Positions 1 through 7,671 of a stretch of DNA of 64,000 nucleotides are shown here, in pieces (position 1 is the stretch's first letter; each line of letters begins with the position of its first letter). The stretch spans positions 4,897,501 to 4,961,500 of the forward strand of contig NC_009523.1 in NCBI RefSeq assembly GCF_000016665.1, in the 5' to 3' direction. This DNA is from Roseiflexus sp. RS-1. GTDB taxonomy: Bacteria > Chloroflexota > Chloroflexia > Chloroflexales > Roseiflexaceae. The notes beneath the pieces were generated by a model, which was given only the letters and a program-made list of their open reading frames with translations, searched no databases and was not told the DNA's origin. Both the position numbers and the translations under genes were made by a program.

Positions 1-276
1 GCCGATCCTGGTGTGAACCCGCTGATCATGCGCGGTCATGATGGCCCGGTGAACGATGTGGCGATACCGGCGCGCACCTCCCTGATGTTGACGGTCGGCG
101 CCGACGGCATGGCGCGTGTCTGGAATCTCGATGCGCCGCTGTATGCGCTGAAAACACTGCCGCAAGAGAGCGTTGAACTGCTGGAAGTCGCCTGCCGCGC
201 TGCCGGGCGAACACTGTCGGAATCCGAATGGAGCGAATACGTCGAAGGGCTGCCGTACAACCCGTTCTGCAAGTAA
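1..276 (+). CDS. C-terminal end of a WD40-repeat protein (5' end outside the window)
   Basis: The frame is open from base 1, so the gene starts upstream of the window. The visible residues hold one WD40 blade (GHDGPVNDVAI at the start, DGMARVWNLD at its end) and then a short helical tail ending in EYVEGLPYNPFCK. Tails of this kind, an acidic helix followed by an S/EW..Y and a P-rich end with a late Cys, are common at the C-terminus of WD40 proteins that carry an N-terminal STAND or kinase domain in filamentous bacteria. Which N-terminal domain this one has cannot be seen. It ends 9 bases before the thiolase start. Confidence 0.75.
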   Translation, partial: ADPGVNPLIMRGHDGPVNDVAIPARTSLMLTVGADGMARVWNLDAPLYALKTLPQESVELLEVACRAAGRTLSESEWSEYVEGLPYNPFCK

Positions 277-285
277 GGGAGGAGC

Positions 286-1470
286 ATGATGCCTGACACA
301 AACGACATTGTGATCATCGGCGCGGCGCGCACACCGATCGGGAAATTCCAGGGTATGTTTCGCGCCATCTCCGCCACCGACCTGGGTGCACACGTCGTTC
401 GGGAAGCCGTTGCGCGCGCAGCGATTGACCCGTCGCAGGTCGATGAGTGCATTCTGGGAAATGTGGTCAGCGCCGGGCTTGGGCAGGCGCCTGCCCGTCA
501 GGCGGCGCTGCGCGGCGGTCTCCCGGAATCGGTCGGCGCGCTGACGATCAACAAGGTCTGCGGCAGCGGTCTCAAGGCGGTGACGCTGGCTGCCGCGCTC
601 ATCCGCTCCGGTGAAGCGTCGCTCATCGTTGCTGGCGGGATGGAAAGCATGTCGCGCGCACCCTACCTGCTGCCCCAGGCGCGGAGCGGGTATCGCCTGG
701 GAAACGCTGAACTGATCGACTCGCTCATCCATGACGGGCTATGGTGCGCATTCGAGCACCACCATATGGGGCATGCCGCCGACTGGACGGCGCAAACCTA
801 CGGGATTGCCCGTGAGCAGCAGGACAGCTACGCCGCCGAGTCGCAGGCGCGCGCCGTTGCGGCGCAGGATGCCGGGGCGTTTACCGACGAAATCGCGCCG
901 TTCAGGTTGCAAAGCGGTGACATCCTGACCACTGACGAACCGCCCCGTCGCGGCGTGAGTCTCGCCACGCTCAGCAAACTTTTGCCTGCCTTCTCACCGG
1001 ATGGAACCGTAACCGCTGGCAATGCCCCCGGTCTGACCGACGGCGCGGCTGCGCTGGTCGTCACCAGCGCCCGACGTGCTGCCGAACTCGGCGTGCGCCC
1101 GCTGGCGCGGCTGACCGGCGTGGCGCAGGCGGCAGTCGCGCCACGCGAGGTCTTCACCGCGCCGGTTTATGCTATCCGTCGCCTGCTGGCGCAAACCGCG
1201 ACCACCCTCGACCATTACGACCTGTTCGAGATCAACGAAGCATTCGCGGCGCAGATCGTTCAGAACATCCGCGCCCTGAACCTCGATACCGACCGGTTGA
1301 ATGTGCACGGCGGCGCAATTGCCCTGGGGCACCCGATCGGCGCCAGCGGTGCGCGCATTCTGGTGACGCTCATCTACGCCCTGCTGCGTCGCGGCGGCGG
1401 GCGCGGCATTGCTGCACTCTGCCTGGGTGGGGGCGAAGCCGTGGCAGTGGCGGTCGAGGCAGCACCCTGA
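286..1470 (+). CDS. thiolase family acetyl-CoA C-acyltransferase
   Basis: A 394-residue cytosolic thiolase that condenses or cleaves acyl-CoA (acetoacetyl-CoA / 3-ketoacyl-CoA). The nucleophile Cys92 lies in NKVCGSGLKA, the NEAFA motif is present, the catalytic His lies in GGAIALGHPIGASGAR and the second catalytic Cys in CLGGGEAVAV near the C-terminus; length is normal. AGGGAGGAG lies just upstream; two in-frame ATGs (286 and 289) are both served by it. No other beta-oxidation or PHB gene is next to it, so degradative and biosynthetic roles cannot be told apart. Confidence 0.93.
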   Translation: MMPDTNDIVIIGAARTPIGKFQGMFRAISATDLGAHVVREAVARAAIDPSQVDECILGNVVSAGLGQAPARQAALRGGLPESVGALTINKVCGSGLKAVTLAAALIRSGEASLIVAGGMESMSRAPYLLPQARSGYRLGNAELIDSLIHDGLWCAFEHHHMGHAADWTAQTYGIAREQQDSYAAESQARAVAAQDAGAFTDEIAPFRLQSGDILTTDEPPRRGVSLATLSKLLPAFSPDGTVTAGNAPGLTDGAAALVVTSARRAAELGVRPLARLTGVAQAAVAPREVFTAPVYAIRRLLAQTATTLDHYDLFEINEAFAAQIVQNIRALNLDTDRLNVHGGAIALGHPIGASGARILVTLIYALLRRGGGRGIAALCLGGGEAVAVAVEAAP

Positions 1471-1500
1471 TAGGCTGACATGGGCAGGTTTTTGGGGAAG

Positions 1501-1616
1501 CCCCTGCGTGCCATCTTCCGTTTCAGGCATCAGGATGCCCAAACTCCCCCTTCTCCCCTTGTGGGAGAAGGGGGTTGGGGGGATGAGGGGCAAAAGGCGC
1601 GCGAATGCAGCAAACC
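1501..1616. repeat. dispersed intergenic repeat, copy A
   Basis: Starts with CCCCTGCGTGCCATC, contains a hairpin of CCCCTTCTCC type facing GGGAGAAGGGG, then GGATGAGGGG and CAAAAGGCGCG. The same order of blocks occurs at 48752-48842 and 62683-62796. It lies in the 332-base gap between the thiolase and the roadblock gene; the remainder of that gap is AT-richer and shows no gene. Confidence 0.85.
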
Positions 1617-1802
1617 GCGCATTGCTCCTGATAACTCTACTCTTGAGAGCCCTGATAGGGTTGCGGGCGCCCACCCGCACTCCGGCGACGCAAATATTGC
1701 GAAATCGGTTACAAATTGTTACGAAATCGTATCATTCCTGCACGTCATCAGTATTATCATGGCAGGTACAATATTAAGTTGTCAGGAAAGGAACCGCCCA
1801 CT

Positions 1803-2195
1803 ATGGCTTCCCGGCAAGAACAGATCACAGCCATCATCGACCAGTTGATGACCAACACCGGAACCGATGTCGTCGGCGCTGCCGCTGTGGGGCTCGATGG
1901 CATCGCACTCGCTTCGCGCATGTCATCGGAAGTCAGCAATGAGCGACTGGCAGCCGTGGCCGCCACCATCATGGGCGTTACGCGACGGGTTGGCAATGAG
2001 TTACGAATTGGTTTTGCTGAAGAGATTATCATTAAGGCCAACAAAGGGTTGTTTATGGTGTTGCCTGCTGGCGACCAGAGCCTGCTCGCCATCAGCCTGC
2101 GGCAGGACGCCAATCTGGGATTGGTGCGCCTGGAGGCTCGTGATGCCGCGCGCTCAATCGGTCAAATCCTCACCATGGTATACTCCCCAAATTGA
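1803..2195 (+). CDS. roadblock/LC7-domain protein
   Basis: A 130-residue protein made of a single roadblock/LC7 fold (alpha-beta-beta-alpha-beta), the class that binds and regulates small Ras-like GTPases such as MglA. Typical features are the N-terminal helix with QLMTNTGTDVVGAAAVGLDG, the central helix after SSEVSNERLAAVAATIM, and the strand GLFMVLPAGDQSLLAI. An ATG at 1803 with AGGAAAGG upstream is preferred over longer in-frame starts that would run into the intergenic repeat. A GTPase gene lies 1.5 kb downstream on the same strand, which fits a partner role (inference). Confidence 0.85.
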   Translation: MASRQEQITAIIDQLMTNTGTDVVGAAAVGLDGIALASRMSSEVSNERLAAVAATIMGVTRRVGNELRIGFAEEIIIKANKGLFMVLPAGDQSLLAISLRQDANLGLVRLEARDAARSIGQILTMVYSPN

Positions 2196-2361
2196 CGCTC
2201 ACGGAACACCCCATCCACGTTGATGGCGATGCCCCCACTTCGTTTCGTGGCTCGCTTCCCCGCCGAAAATAGCGCCGTCGCCCCGTCTCGCGGTTCATCG
2301 CCACACGCGAGCATTCTGGCTCGCACTCGCTGTTTATCATCCGACATCAGGAGGGATCACT

Positions 2362-2910
2362 ATGTCTGTCGATCGATCGAGCTGGCAGATCAAAGACGAA
2401 GCGGTACTGGCTGAACTCGTCCAGTTGATGAACCTCAGCGCCGATGAAGCCGCAATTCTCAAGTCGCTGCACGATGCGGCGCAGAAGCAGGCGCCAGCAA
2501 TGCGCGAGGATTTCTACAAACGACTGCTCGCACATCCGCAGACCGCTGAGTATTTCAGCAATATCAATATGAAGCACATGTATGAGACGCTTCAGAACTG
2601 GTTTGTTGAATTGTTTAATGGGGTCTACGACGAAACCTATGCCCGGCGTCGCATTACTATCGGCAGGGTGCATGTCAGGATCGGGCTGCCGGTGCGCTAT
2701 CCCATTGCCATGCTCGATGTGGCGATGGCGCATGCCGAAGCCGTTGCGCGCACCCATCCGCAGCCGGACGCGGCGATGGCAGCAGTGCGCAAGGTGATCG
2801 CGCTCGATGTGGCAGTGTTCAATCAGGCATACGAAGATCGCCAGATTCAGATCCTTGCCGACACGGTCGGAAATGAACGACTGGCACGGCGATTGCTCTC
2901 TGAAGAATAG
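2362..2910 (+). CDS. protoglobin / globin-coupled-sensor-like haem protein
   Basis: A 182-residue single-domain protein matching the protoglobin fold of globin-coupled sensors. The likely proximal haem ligand is His104 in the diagnostic stretch IGRVHVRIGLP; the N-terminal part with LNLSADEAAILKSL and FYKRLLAHPQTAEYF is also typical. No transmitter domain is attached, so it either binds O2/NO/CO by itself or signals through a separate partner. AGGAGGG precedes the ATG. It stands between a roadblock protein and a DUF4388/GTPase pair on the same strand, which suggests gas sensing feeding a GTPase switch (inference). Confidence 0.85.
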   Translation: MSVDRSSWQIKDEAVLAELVQLMNLSADEAAILKSLHDAAQKQAPAMREDFYKRLLAHPQTAEYFSNINMKHMYETLQNWFVELFNGVYDETYARRRITIGRVHVRIGLPVRYPIAMLDVAMAHAEAVARTHPQPDAAMAAVRKVIALDVAVFNQAYEDRQIQILADTVGNERLARRLLSEE

Positions 2911-2936
2911 AAACGCAGCACAATAAGGGGACAGCA

Positions 2937-3692
2937 ATGGCGCTCGAAGGAACCCTCCGCGACATGTCACTCAGCGATCTCTTTCACGTCTTTCGGATGG
3001 GACCAAAAACCGGTGTGCTCCTCCTGGCAAGTGCCAGTTCGCGCGCCATTGTGTATGTCGCCGCTGGAACCTTGATCGACGCAGCAGTGGTGCGTCTCCC
3101 TGATCGTGTGGTGGTCGCTGCTCAGGATGAGGCGGTGATCCAGATGTTGCTCTGGGATGACGCAACCTTCGTCTTCCGCCACGATCCAGCAGTCGCACAA
3201 CGTCCGGTACGCATTCGACACGATGCCGAGCACCTCATTCTGGAAAGTATGAAGCGTCGTCAGAACCTTCAGGCAGCGCTTCCGTACCACCACATCACGC
3301 TCGATACATCTTTGCAACTATCACCATTGACTTCCGGGCGCGAAAGCAATGTGATTCTCAGCGTGGATCAGTGGCGGCTGCTGAGCCAGATCCCGCATTG
3401 TCCGACTGTCCGCGCCATCAGTGCTGCGACCGGCATCCCCCCTGACCAGACGATCCGCCTGGTGCTGGAACTCATGGCCATCGGTCTGATCGAGATCGTT
3501 CCCACCAGGCGACCGGCATCGCCCTCTGCGCATCGTCGCGAGATGTTTGCAACCGAGACCGAAGAACAGGCGGCAATCCCGCAGTTGATGATGCAACCGG
3601 GCAGCCATGCCCAACCGGTCGCCCACGAACGCCGAATGCCGGTCCGGCGCAGCCTGATCGACGCAGTGATGCGTCGTGTGCGCGCACTGTAG
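2937..3692 (+). CDS. DUF4388 (PATAN-like) domain protein
   Basis: A 251-residue cytosolic protein whose first 110 or so residues begin LEGTLRDMSLSDLFHVF and GPKTGVLLL, the signature of DUF4388/PATAN domains found in signalling proteins. The C-terminal half contains a winged-helix-like segment (LSQIPHCPTVRAISAATG) and a basic tail. It sits 26 bases after the protoglobin gene and 17 before the GTPase gene, so the three are probably cotranscribed. DUF4388 proteins often occur beside response regulators and Ras-like GTPases; the biochemical activity is unknown. Confidence 0.8.
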   Translation: MALEGTLRDMSLSDLFHVFRMGPKTGVLLLASASSRAIVYVAAGTLIDAAVVRLPDRVVVAAQDEAVIQMLLWDDATFVFRHDPAVAQRPVRIRHDAEHLILESMKRRQNLQAALPYHHITLDTSLQLSPLTSGRESNVILSVDQWRLLSQIPHCPTVRAISAATGIPPDQTIRLVLELMAIGLIEIVPTRRPASPSAHRREMFATETEEQAAIPQLMMQPGSHAQPVAHERRMPVRRSLIDAVMRRVRAL

Positions 3693-3709
3693 CGGAGGGA
3701 GCGCGCGGC

Positions 3710-4243
3710 ATGCAGATCGTGAAGATCGTTATCACCGGCGGATATGCGGCGGGTAAAACCCGGTTCATTCGCACCATCAGCGATATCGAACCGGTATCGA
3801 CCGACTACGCCGTCACGACGGAGGAGGAGCGCGCACTCAAGCACGAAACGACTGTCGCGCTCGATTTTGGCGTCATTGCGATCAACGAGCATCTGAGTCT
3901 GTACCTGTTCGGCACGCCAGGGCAGGAACGCTTCGATTTTATGTGGGAACACCTGGCGTTTGGCGCGCTTGGGTATGTGGTCATGGTCGATAGTTGCCGC
4001 CCGGCGCACTTTGCCGAAACACAGCGGTTGATGGATCGATTCGCGTCGATCACTGACGTGCCGTTTGTCGTGGCGGCAAACAAACAGGATGATGAGACGG
4101 CATTGCCACCGGCATATATTCGCCGTCGCCTGGGTGTTCCGGAAGACGTGCCGGTGCTGCCGTGCGTGGCAAGTGATCGCAGCAGCGTCAAACGGGTGTT
4201 GCTGAGTCTGCTGCATTTGATTGCTGAGCGGGTTCAGGATTAA
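3710..4243 (+). CDS. small Ras/MglA-like GTPase
   Basis: A 177-residue GTPase. The P-loop is GGYAAGKT (residues 10-17), G3 is TPGQERF (69-75) with the catalytic Gln in place, and G4 is ANKQD (123-127). The C-terminus has no lipidation signal, so it is a cytosolic prokaryotic Ras superfamily switch of the type usually paired with roadblock/LC7 proteins. It follows the DUF4388 gene closely (17 bases). A polarity, motility or gene-regulation output cannot be read from the sequence. Confidence 0.9.
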   Translation: MQIVKIVITGGYAAGKTRFIRTISDIEPVSTDYAVTTEEERALKHETTVALDFGVIAINEHLSLYLFGTPGQERFDFMWEHLAFGALGYVVMVDSCRPAHFAETQRLMDRFASITDVPFVVAANKQDDETALPPAYIRRRLGVPEDVPVLPCVASDRSSVKRVLLSLLHLIAERVQD

Positions 4244-4272
4244 TTCAGGTTTTGACTTTGCTGCAAAAGCGT

Positions 4273-4393
4273 ACCGCAGAGACGCCGGGGGCGCAAAGAA
4301 CCCTGAAAACGAACCACGATGGATGCATGGCGCAGCATGCGTGTGCGCGATGCGCGAGAGAATCTTCCTCTGCGAATACCGCGTCTCTGCGGT
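4273..4393. repeat. intergenic inverted-repeat element
   Basis: ACCGCAGAGACGC at 4273-4285 is repeated perfectly in inverted orientation at 4381-4393, bracketing about 95 bases with no gene. A related CCGCAGAGACGC occurs at 32038-32049 without its partner. It could be a short degenerate MITE or a REP-type sequence. Confidence 0.6.
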
Positions 4394-4478
4394 GACATAC
4401 TCCTTTTGCATTCGCGTACCCCCTGCATTGGCGCAGCGACGTTGTGCTTTTTCTCCCACTGCGCCGCAGGGCGCGAAA

Positions 4479-4487
4479 TGGTATAAT
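4479..4487 (+). promoter_or_regulatory. extended -10 promoter element of the MoaB/Mog gene
   Basis: TGGTATAAT matches the extended -10 consensus (TGN-TATAAT) and lies 34 bases before the ATG at 4521. No convincing -35 is visible at the proper spacing. Confidence 0.5.
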
Positions 4488-4520
4488 GACAGCAGTTCGT
4501 CCTGGATCAATGCAACGCCT

Positions 4521-5030
4521 ATGAGTCACACTGTTCACGAACAGATTGCGCGATCCGCAGTCCCGTCGGTCACGTGCGGCATTATCACAATCAGCGACAC
4601 ACGCACCCCGGAAACTGATACAGGCGGCGCCCTGATTCGCACAATGCTGGAGGGTGCGGGGCATCAGGTCGCGCGTTACATTGTCGTCAAAGACGAACCG
4701 GATCAGATCGTCGCGCATGTGCGCGAGTTTGCCGACGCCGGGTGCCAGGTCATTATCACCAGCGGCGGCACCGGCATCGCAAAGCGTGATAGCACCTTCG
4801 AGGCAATTGATGCGTTGCTCGAAAAACGCATGCCCGGCTTCGGCGAGATCTTTCGCGTGCTGTCGTACCAGGATATCGGTCCGGCTGCCATGCTCTCGCG
4901 TGCAACCGCAGGCGTGTTCCAACGCTCGCTGATCTTCTGCCTGCCCGGTTCACCTGCCGCTGTGCGCCTGGCGATGGAGAAACTCATTGTGCCGGAACTC
5001 GCGCATCTGGTATGGGAAACCATTCGATAG
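4521..5030 (+). CDS. MoaB/Mog family molybdopterin adenylyltransferase
   Basis: A 169-residue protein of the MoCF-binding fold used in molybdenum cofactor synthesis (activation of molybdopterin by adenylation, or a related MoaB role). The family signatures are GIITISDTRTPETDTGG at the start, the MPT-binding ITSGGTGIAKRDSTFEA, and PGFGEIFR / LPGSPAAVRLAMEKL later. The ATG at 4521 is chosen because the motif-bearing region begins shortly after it and an extended -10 lies just upstream; the open frame further upstream crosses the inverted-repeat element. No other moa/mob gene is nearby. Confidence 0.88.
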   Translation: MSHTVHEQIARSAVPSVTCGIITISDTRTPETDTGGALIRTMLEGAGHQVARYIVVKDEPDQIVAHVREFADAGCQVIITSGGTGIAKRDSTFEAIDALLEKRMPGFGEIFRVLSYQDIGPAAMLSRATAGVFQRSLIFCLPGSPAAVRLAMEKLIVPELAHLVWETIR

Positions 5031-5060
5031 GCGCGACACCCGTCGCGTTTGAGGCATAAC

Positions 5061-5705
5061 GTGATCCGCTGGATACTGCTCAAACTCATCCGTTTCTATC
5101 AACTGTTCATCTCGCCCGCGCTTCCGCCGAGTTGTATTTACGAGCCGAGTTGCTCGAAGTATACCTATCAGGCGATTGCAAAGCATGGTGCGTTGAAAGG
5201 AACCTATCTCGGCATTCGTCGCATCCTGCGCTGCCATCCATGGGCGCAGGGCGGGTACGACCCGGTGCCGGATGAAGTGATCTTCGCCTTTCGCCCCGTG
5301 TCGCCTGCGGATGTTCCCGGCATGCTGCACCGCACCCGACGACACCCGGCAGCGTCTGCTGAAGAGCAGTCTGATGCTGAACGAACGACCGAACCGGCCA
5401 GGCAGGTCGTGCGCGAATGGGCGCAGACGGTGACGGAACGCTACCCGGAGGTGCTGCGCGTCGGGTATGTCAGCAATCCGGCAGATGGCGATAACAATAA
5501 CAATAACAATGGACATAACAATGGACATCTGGAAGTTCTGCTGATTGTCGCGCAGTCGGACCTGCCCTTCGATCAGCGCGCCGCTGTGTGGGAAGCGGAT
5601 ACACCGCCCGTTCCAGGGAAGCTGAACGTCTACACCCTCAACGAGTGGTCGCGCCTGTCGCACCAGGTGCAGTGGGTCTTCGAGCGCGAACAGGCGCTCC
5701 GGTGA
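5061..5705 (+). CDS. yidD: YidD membrane-insertion factor fused to a degenerate MNT nucleotidyltransferase domain
   Basis: Residues 1-75 or so are a standard YidD ([17 protein letters not shown], then [15 protein letters not shown] and RILRCHPW...GYDPVP), a small peripheral membrane protein that helps YidC insert proteins. The remaining 140 residues align with the MNT protein encoded at 6086-6439 (shared RVGY, LIV.QSDLPF, QRAA.W, VYTL.EW). The catalytic GS and DxD of that partner are replaced here by SN and HLE around a run rich in Asn and Gly (residues 144-156), so the second domain cannot catalyse nucleotidyl transfer by the known mechanism. GTG 5061 is chosen because GAGG lies 6 bases upstream; TTG 5049 is an alternative. 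Confidence 0.85.
   Translation: MIRWILLKLIRFYQLFISPALPPSCIYEPSCSKYTYQAIAKHGALKGTYLGIRRILRCHPWAQGGYDPVPDEVIFAFRPVSPADVPGMLHRTRRHPAASAEEQSDAERTTEPARQVVREWAQTVTERYPEVLRVGYVSNPADGDNNNNNNGHNNGHLEVLLIVAQSDLPFDQRAAVWEADTPPVPGKLNVYTLNEWSRLSHQVQWVFEREQALR
5485..5530. repeat. short AAC-rich microsatellite inside the yidD fusion gene
   Basis: GATAACAATAACAATAAC-type triplets followed by two copies of GGACAT create the Asn/Gly/His-rich stretch that replaces the nucleotidyltransferase active site of the fusion protein. It is in phase with the codons. Confidence 0.8.
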
Positions 5706-5715
5706 GGCTTTCGCC

Positions 5716-6099
5716 ATGCCCGATCGGTCGCTGGATTGGCTCAAACAGGCGGAACGCGACCTCGATCAGGCGCTCGACTCGCAACGCGCCGGTCGGCATG
5801 AATGGGCATGCTTCGCCGCTCATCAGGCGGCGGAGAAGGCGGTGAAGGCGCTGCACCTGCATCATAAACAGGAGGCGTGGGGACATATCATTGCACGTCT
5901 GCTGACCGACCTGCCGATCAATGTTGCTGCCGATCTTGTCGATAAGGCGCGGGTGCTCGACAATTTCTACATTCCGACCCGTTATCCGAACAGTCATCCG
6001 GAAGGCGCGCCTTATGAGCACTACGGCGCACTTCAGAGCGATCAGGCAATCGCCTATGCCCGTGAAATCATTACATTCGTCCGTCATGAAATGGCCTGA
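5716..6099 (+). CDS. HEPN domain protein (toxin-like partner of the MNT gene)
   Basis: A 127-residue all-helical HEPN protein. The opening SLDWLKQAERDLDQAL and the core WACFAAHQAAEKAVKALHL are typical, and Arg89..His94 form an R-X4-H motif (RYPNSH), the RNase-type active site of HEPN toxins. It starts 10 bases after the yidD fusion and overlaps the downstream MNT gene by 14 bases, the usual arrangement of HEPN/MNT toxin-antitoxin pairs. In characterised pairs the MNT protein silences HEPN by adding AMP; that mechanism is only assumed here. Confidence 0.88.
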   Translation: MPDRSLDWLKQAERDLDQALDSQRAGRHEWACFAAHQAAEKAVKALHLHHKQEAWGHIIARLLTDLPINVAADLVDKARVLDNFYIPTRYPNSHPEGAPYEHYGALQSDQAIAYAREIITFVRHEMA

Positions 6100-6439
6100 T
6101 GCTCAGGCAGTCGATCGCGCGCTGCGAGAATGGGCGCATGCGCAGGCGAACCACCACCCGGAGATATTGCGCGTCGGGTACATTGGCTCCTATGCGCGCG
6201 GCGACTGGGGCGTCGGCAGCGATCTTGACGTGCTGCTGATCGTCGTGCAGTCGGACCTGCCCTTCGAGCAGCGCGCCGCCGCGTGGCATGTTGATACGCT
6301 CCCCGTACCGGCAGACCTCATGGTCTACACCCTCGATGAGTGGCTGCGCATCCCGCGTGATAGCCGCTTTGCACAGGCGGTGCAGCGCGAGGCGCGGTGG
6401 GTGTTTGAACGTGGGAAGGCTGAAGGTTCAGGCGTTTGA
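6086..6439 (+). CDS. MNT-type minimal nucleotidyltransferase (antitoxin-like)
   Basis: A 117-residue minimal nucleotidyltransferase with an intact pol-beta active site: GSYARGD from residue 34, then SDLDVLL, giving G34-S35-X10-D46-X-D48. The ATG at 6086 overlaps the end of the HEPN gene, indicating translational coupling. It is the intact relative of the C-terminal half of the upstream YidD fusion, so two MNT-type domains, one active-looking and one dead, flank the HEPN gene. Confidence 0.88.
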   Translation: MKWPDAQAVDRALREWAHAQANHHPEILRVGYIGSYARGDWGVGSDLDVLLIVVQSDLPFEQRAAAWHVDTLPVPADLMVYTLDEWLRIPRDSRFAQAVQREARWVFERGKAEGSGV

Positions 6440-6527
6440 ACGATGTTCCAGGTACACCGGGTTTTCAGTGCGCACATGGGCAGAGACACCCGCATCTCTG
6501 AACGTAGACCGAAAATTGAGTCTCCTG

Positions 6528-7505
6528 TCAATGCACCGCTTCCCCACCGCTCAAACGTGCGGAAGCATCCCCCAACCGCTCTCCGCCGCTCAACCGCAGA
6601 CCACGGCGCCAGTCGGCGGCCGGCAGCGGGCGTTTGCCCGCCGGTTGCACGGTGATCAGCGCCAGCAATCCGTTACCGGTCGCCACTGCCGGTCCATCAG
6701 CGGTATCGATGAGTGTACCGGGCGGCACATCAGCGCACCGGTCGGCAATAACCCGCGCCGCAATGATTTTGAGCGGCGCACCGCGCCACATCGTCGTTGC
6801 GCCGGGCCAGGGATCGTAGGCGCGGGTCATACGCTCGATCCGGACGGCGGGTTGAGTCCAGTCGATGATTCCATCATCGCGGGTGAGGAGTTTCGTGAAC
6901 GTCGCGCGCGCATGATCCTGCGGTTGCGGCGTTATGGCGCCCCTGGCATACGCATCGAGCGTTTCAACCAGCACATCGGCGCCGATCGTGAAGAGTTCCT
7001 GCGTCAGAGGACCGGTGCGCGCATCGGGAGGCAGCGGAACAGTACGCTGCGCCAGGATAGGACCAGAGTCCATCTTTGCGTCGATCAGCATGATTGTTAC
7101 GCCGGTTTCGGCGTCACCGTTGAGGATCGCGCCTGCAACCGGCGACGGACCGCGGTAGAGCGGCAGAAGCGACGGATGGATATTGACGTAGCCAAGCGGC
7201 GGGATGGCGAGCACATCGCGCCGCAGGATTTCGCCATACGCGGCAACGACGCCAACATCAGGGCGCAGTGCTGCCAGTTCGGCCACGGCAGCCGGATCAC
7301 GCAGCGTTTCGGGTGTGAGCACCGGCACTCCCAGACGAAGCGCCGCCTGTTTGACCGGTGTTGCAACCGACGCCCTCCCCCGTCCTGCCGGACGATCAGG
7401 TTGCGTCACAACGCCCACCACCTGGTAGCGCGCATCTGCAACCAGACGTTCGAGCGGGGCGACGGCAAACGCTGGACTGCCAAGAAACACGATCCGCAAC
7501 GGCAT
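6528..7505 (-). CDS. fmt: methionyl-tRNA formyltransferase
   Basis: A 325-residue enzyme that formylates initiator Met-tRNA with 10-formyl-THF. The N-terminal formyltransferase domain has VFLGSPAFA, AAYGEIL and the catalytic stretch NIHPSLLPLYRGPSPV (Asn, His), with the second-domain motif RAYDPWPGATT present. The usual SLLPRYRGAAPI is slightly varied. Length is normal. It is the leftward gene of a divergent pair with the dehydrogenase gene at 7672; def is not adjacent. Confidence 0.95.
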   Translation of the reverse strand: MPLRIVFLGSPAFAVAPLERLVADARYQVVGVVTQPDRPAGRGRASVATPVKQAALRLGVPVLTPETLRDPAAVAELAALRPDVGVVAAYGEILRRDVLAIPPLGYVNIHPSLLPLYRGPSPVAGAILNGDAETGVTIMLIDAKMDSGPILAQRTVPLPPDARTGPLTQELFTIGADVLVETLDAYARGAITPQPQDHARATFTKLLTRDDGIIDWTQPAVRIERMTRAYDPWPGATTMWRGAPLKIIAARVIADRCADVPPGTLIDTADGPAVATGNGLLALITVQPAGKRPLPAADWRRGLRLSGGERLGDASARLSGGEAVH

Positions 7506-7558
7506 GGATCACCTGTCTGATATTCGAATGCGACGGCGCACGCCGCGATTTGCCTGTA

Positions 7559-7588
7559 TTGCACGGTTCATGACCAGTGTAGTATAAT
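7559..7588 (+). promoter_or_regulatory. sigma70-type promoter of the dehydrogenase-SPFH-kinase genes
   Basis: TTGCAC (7559-7564), an 18-base spacer, then TATAAT (7583-7588), in the divergent gap between fmt and the dehydrogenase gene. Confidence 0.65.
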
Positions 7589-7671
7589 ACAGCAATGTGA
7601 CACCAGTGCGGCACGGGATATTCCTGATCAAAGAGCCTGATGCCGCGTGCATGACAGAGTGCGAGTCGCCA

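Noticed and set aside
4221-4520. 100-residue N-terminal extension of the MoaB/Mog protein
   Set aside because: It crosses the inverted-repeat element and the -10 box; the family fold begins at ATG 4521.
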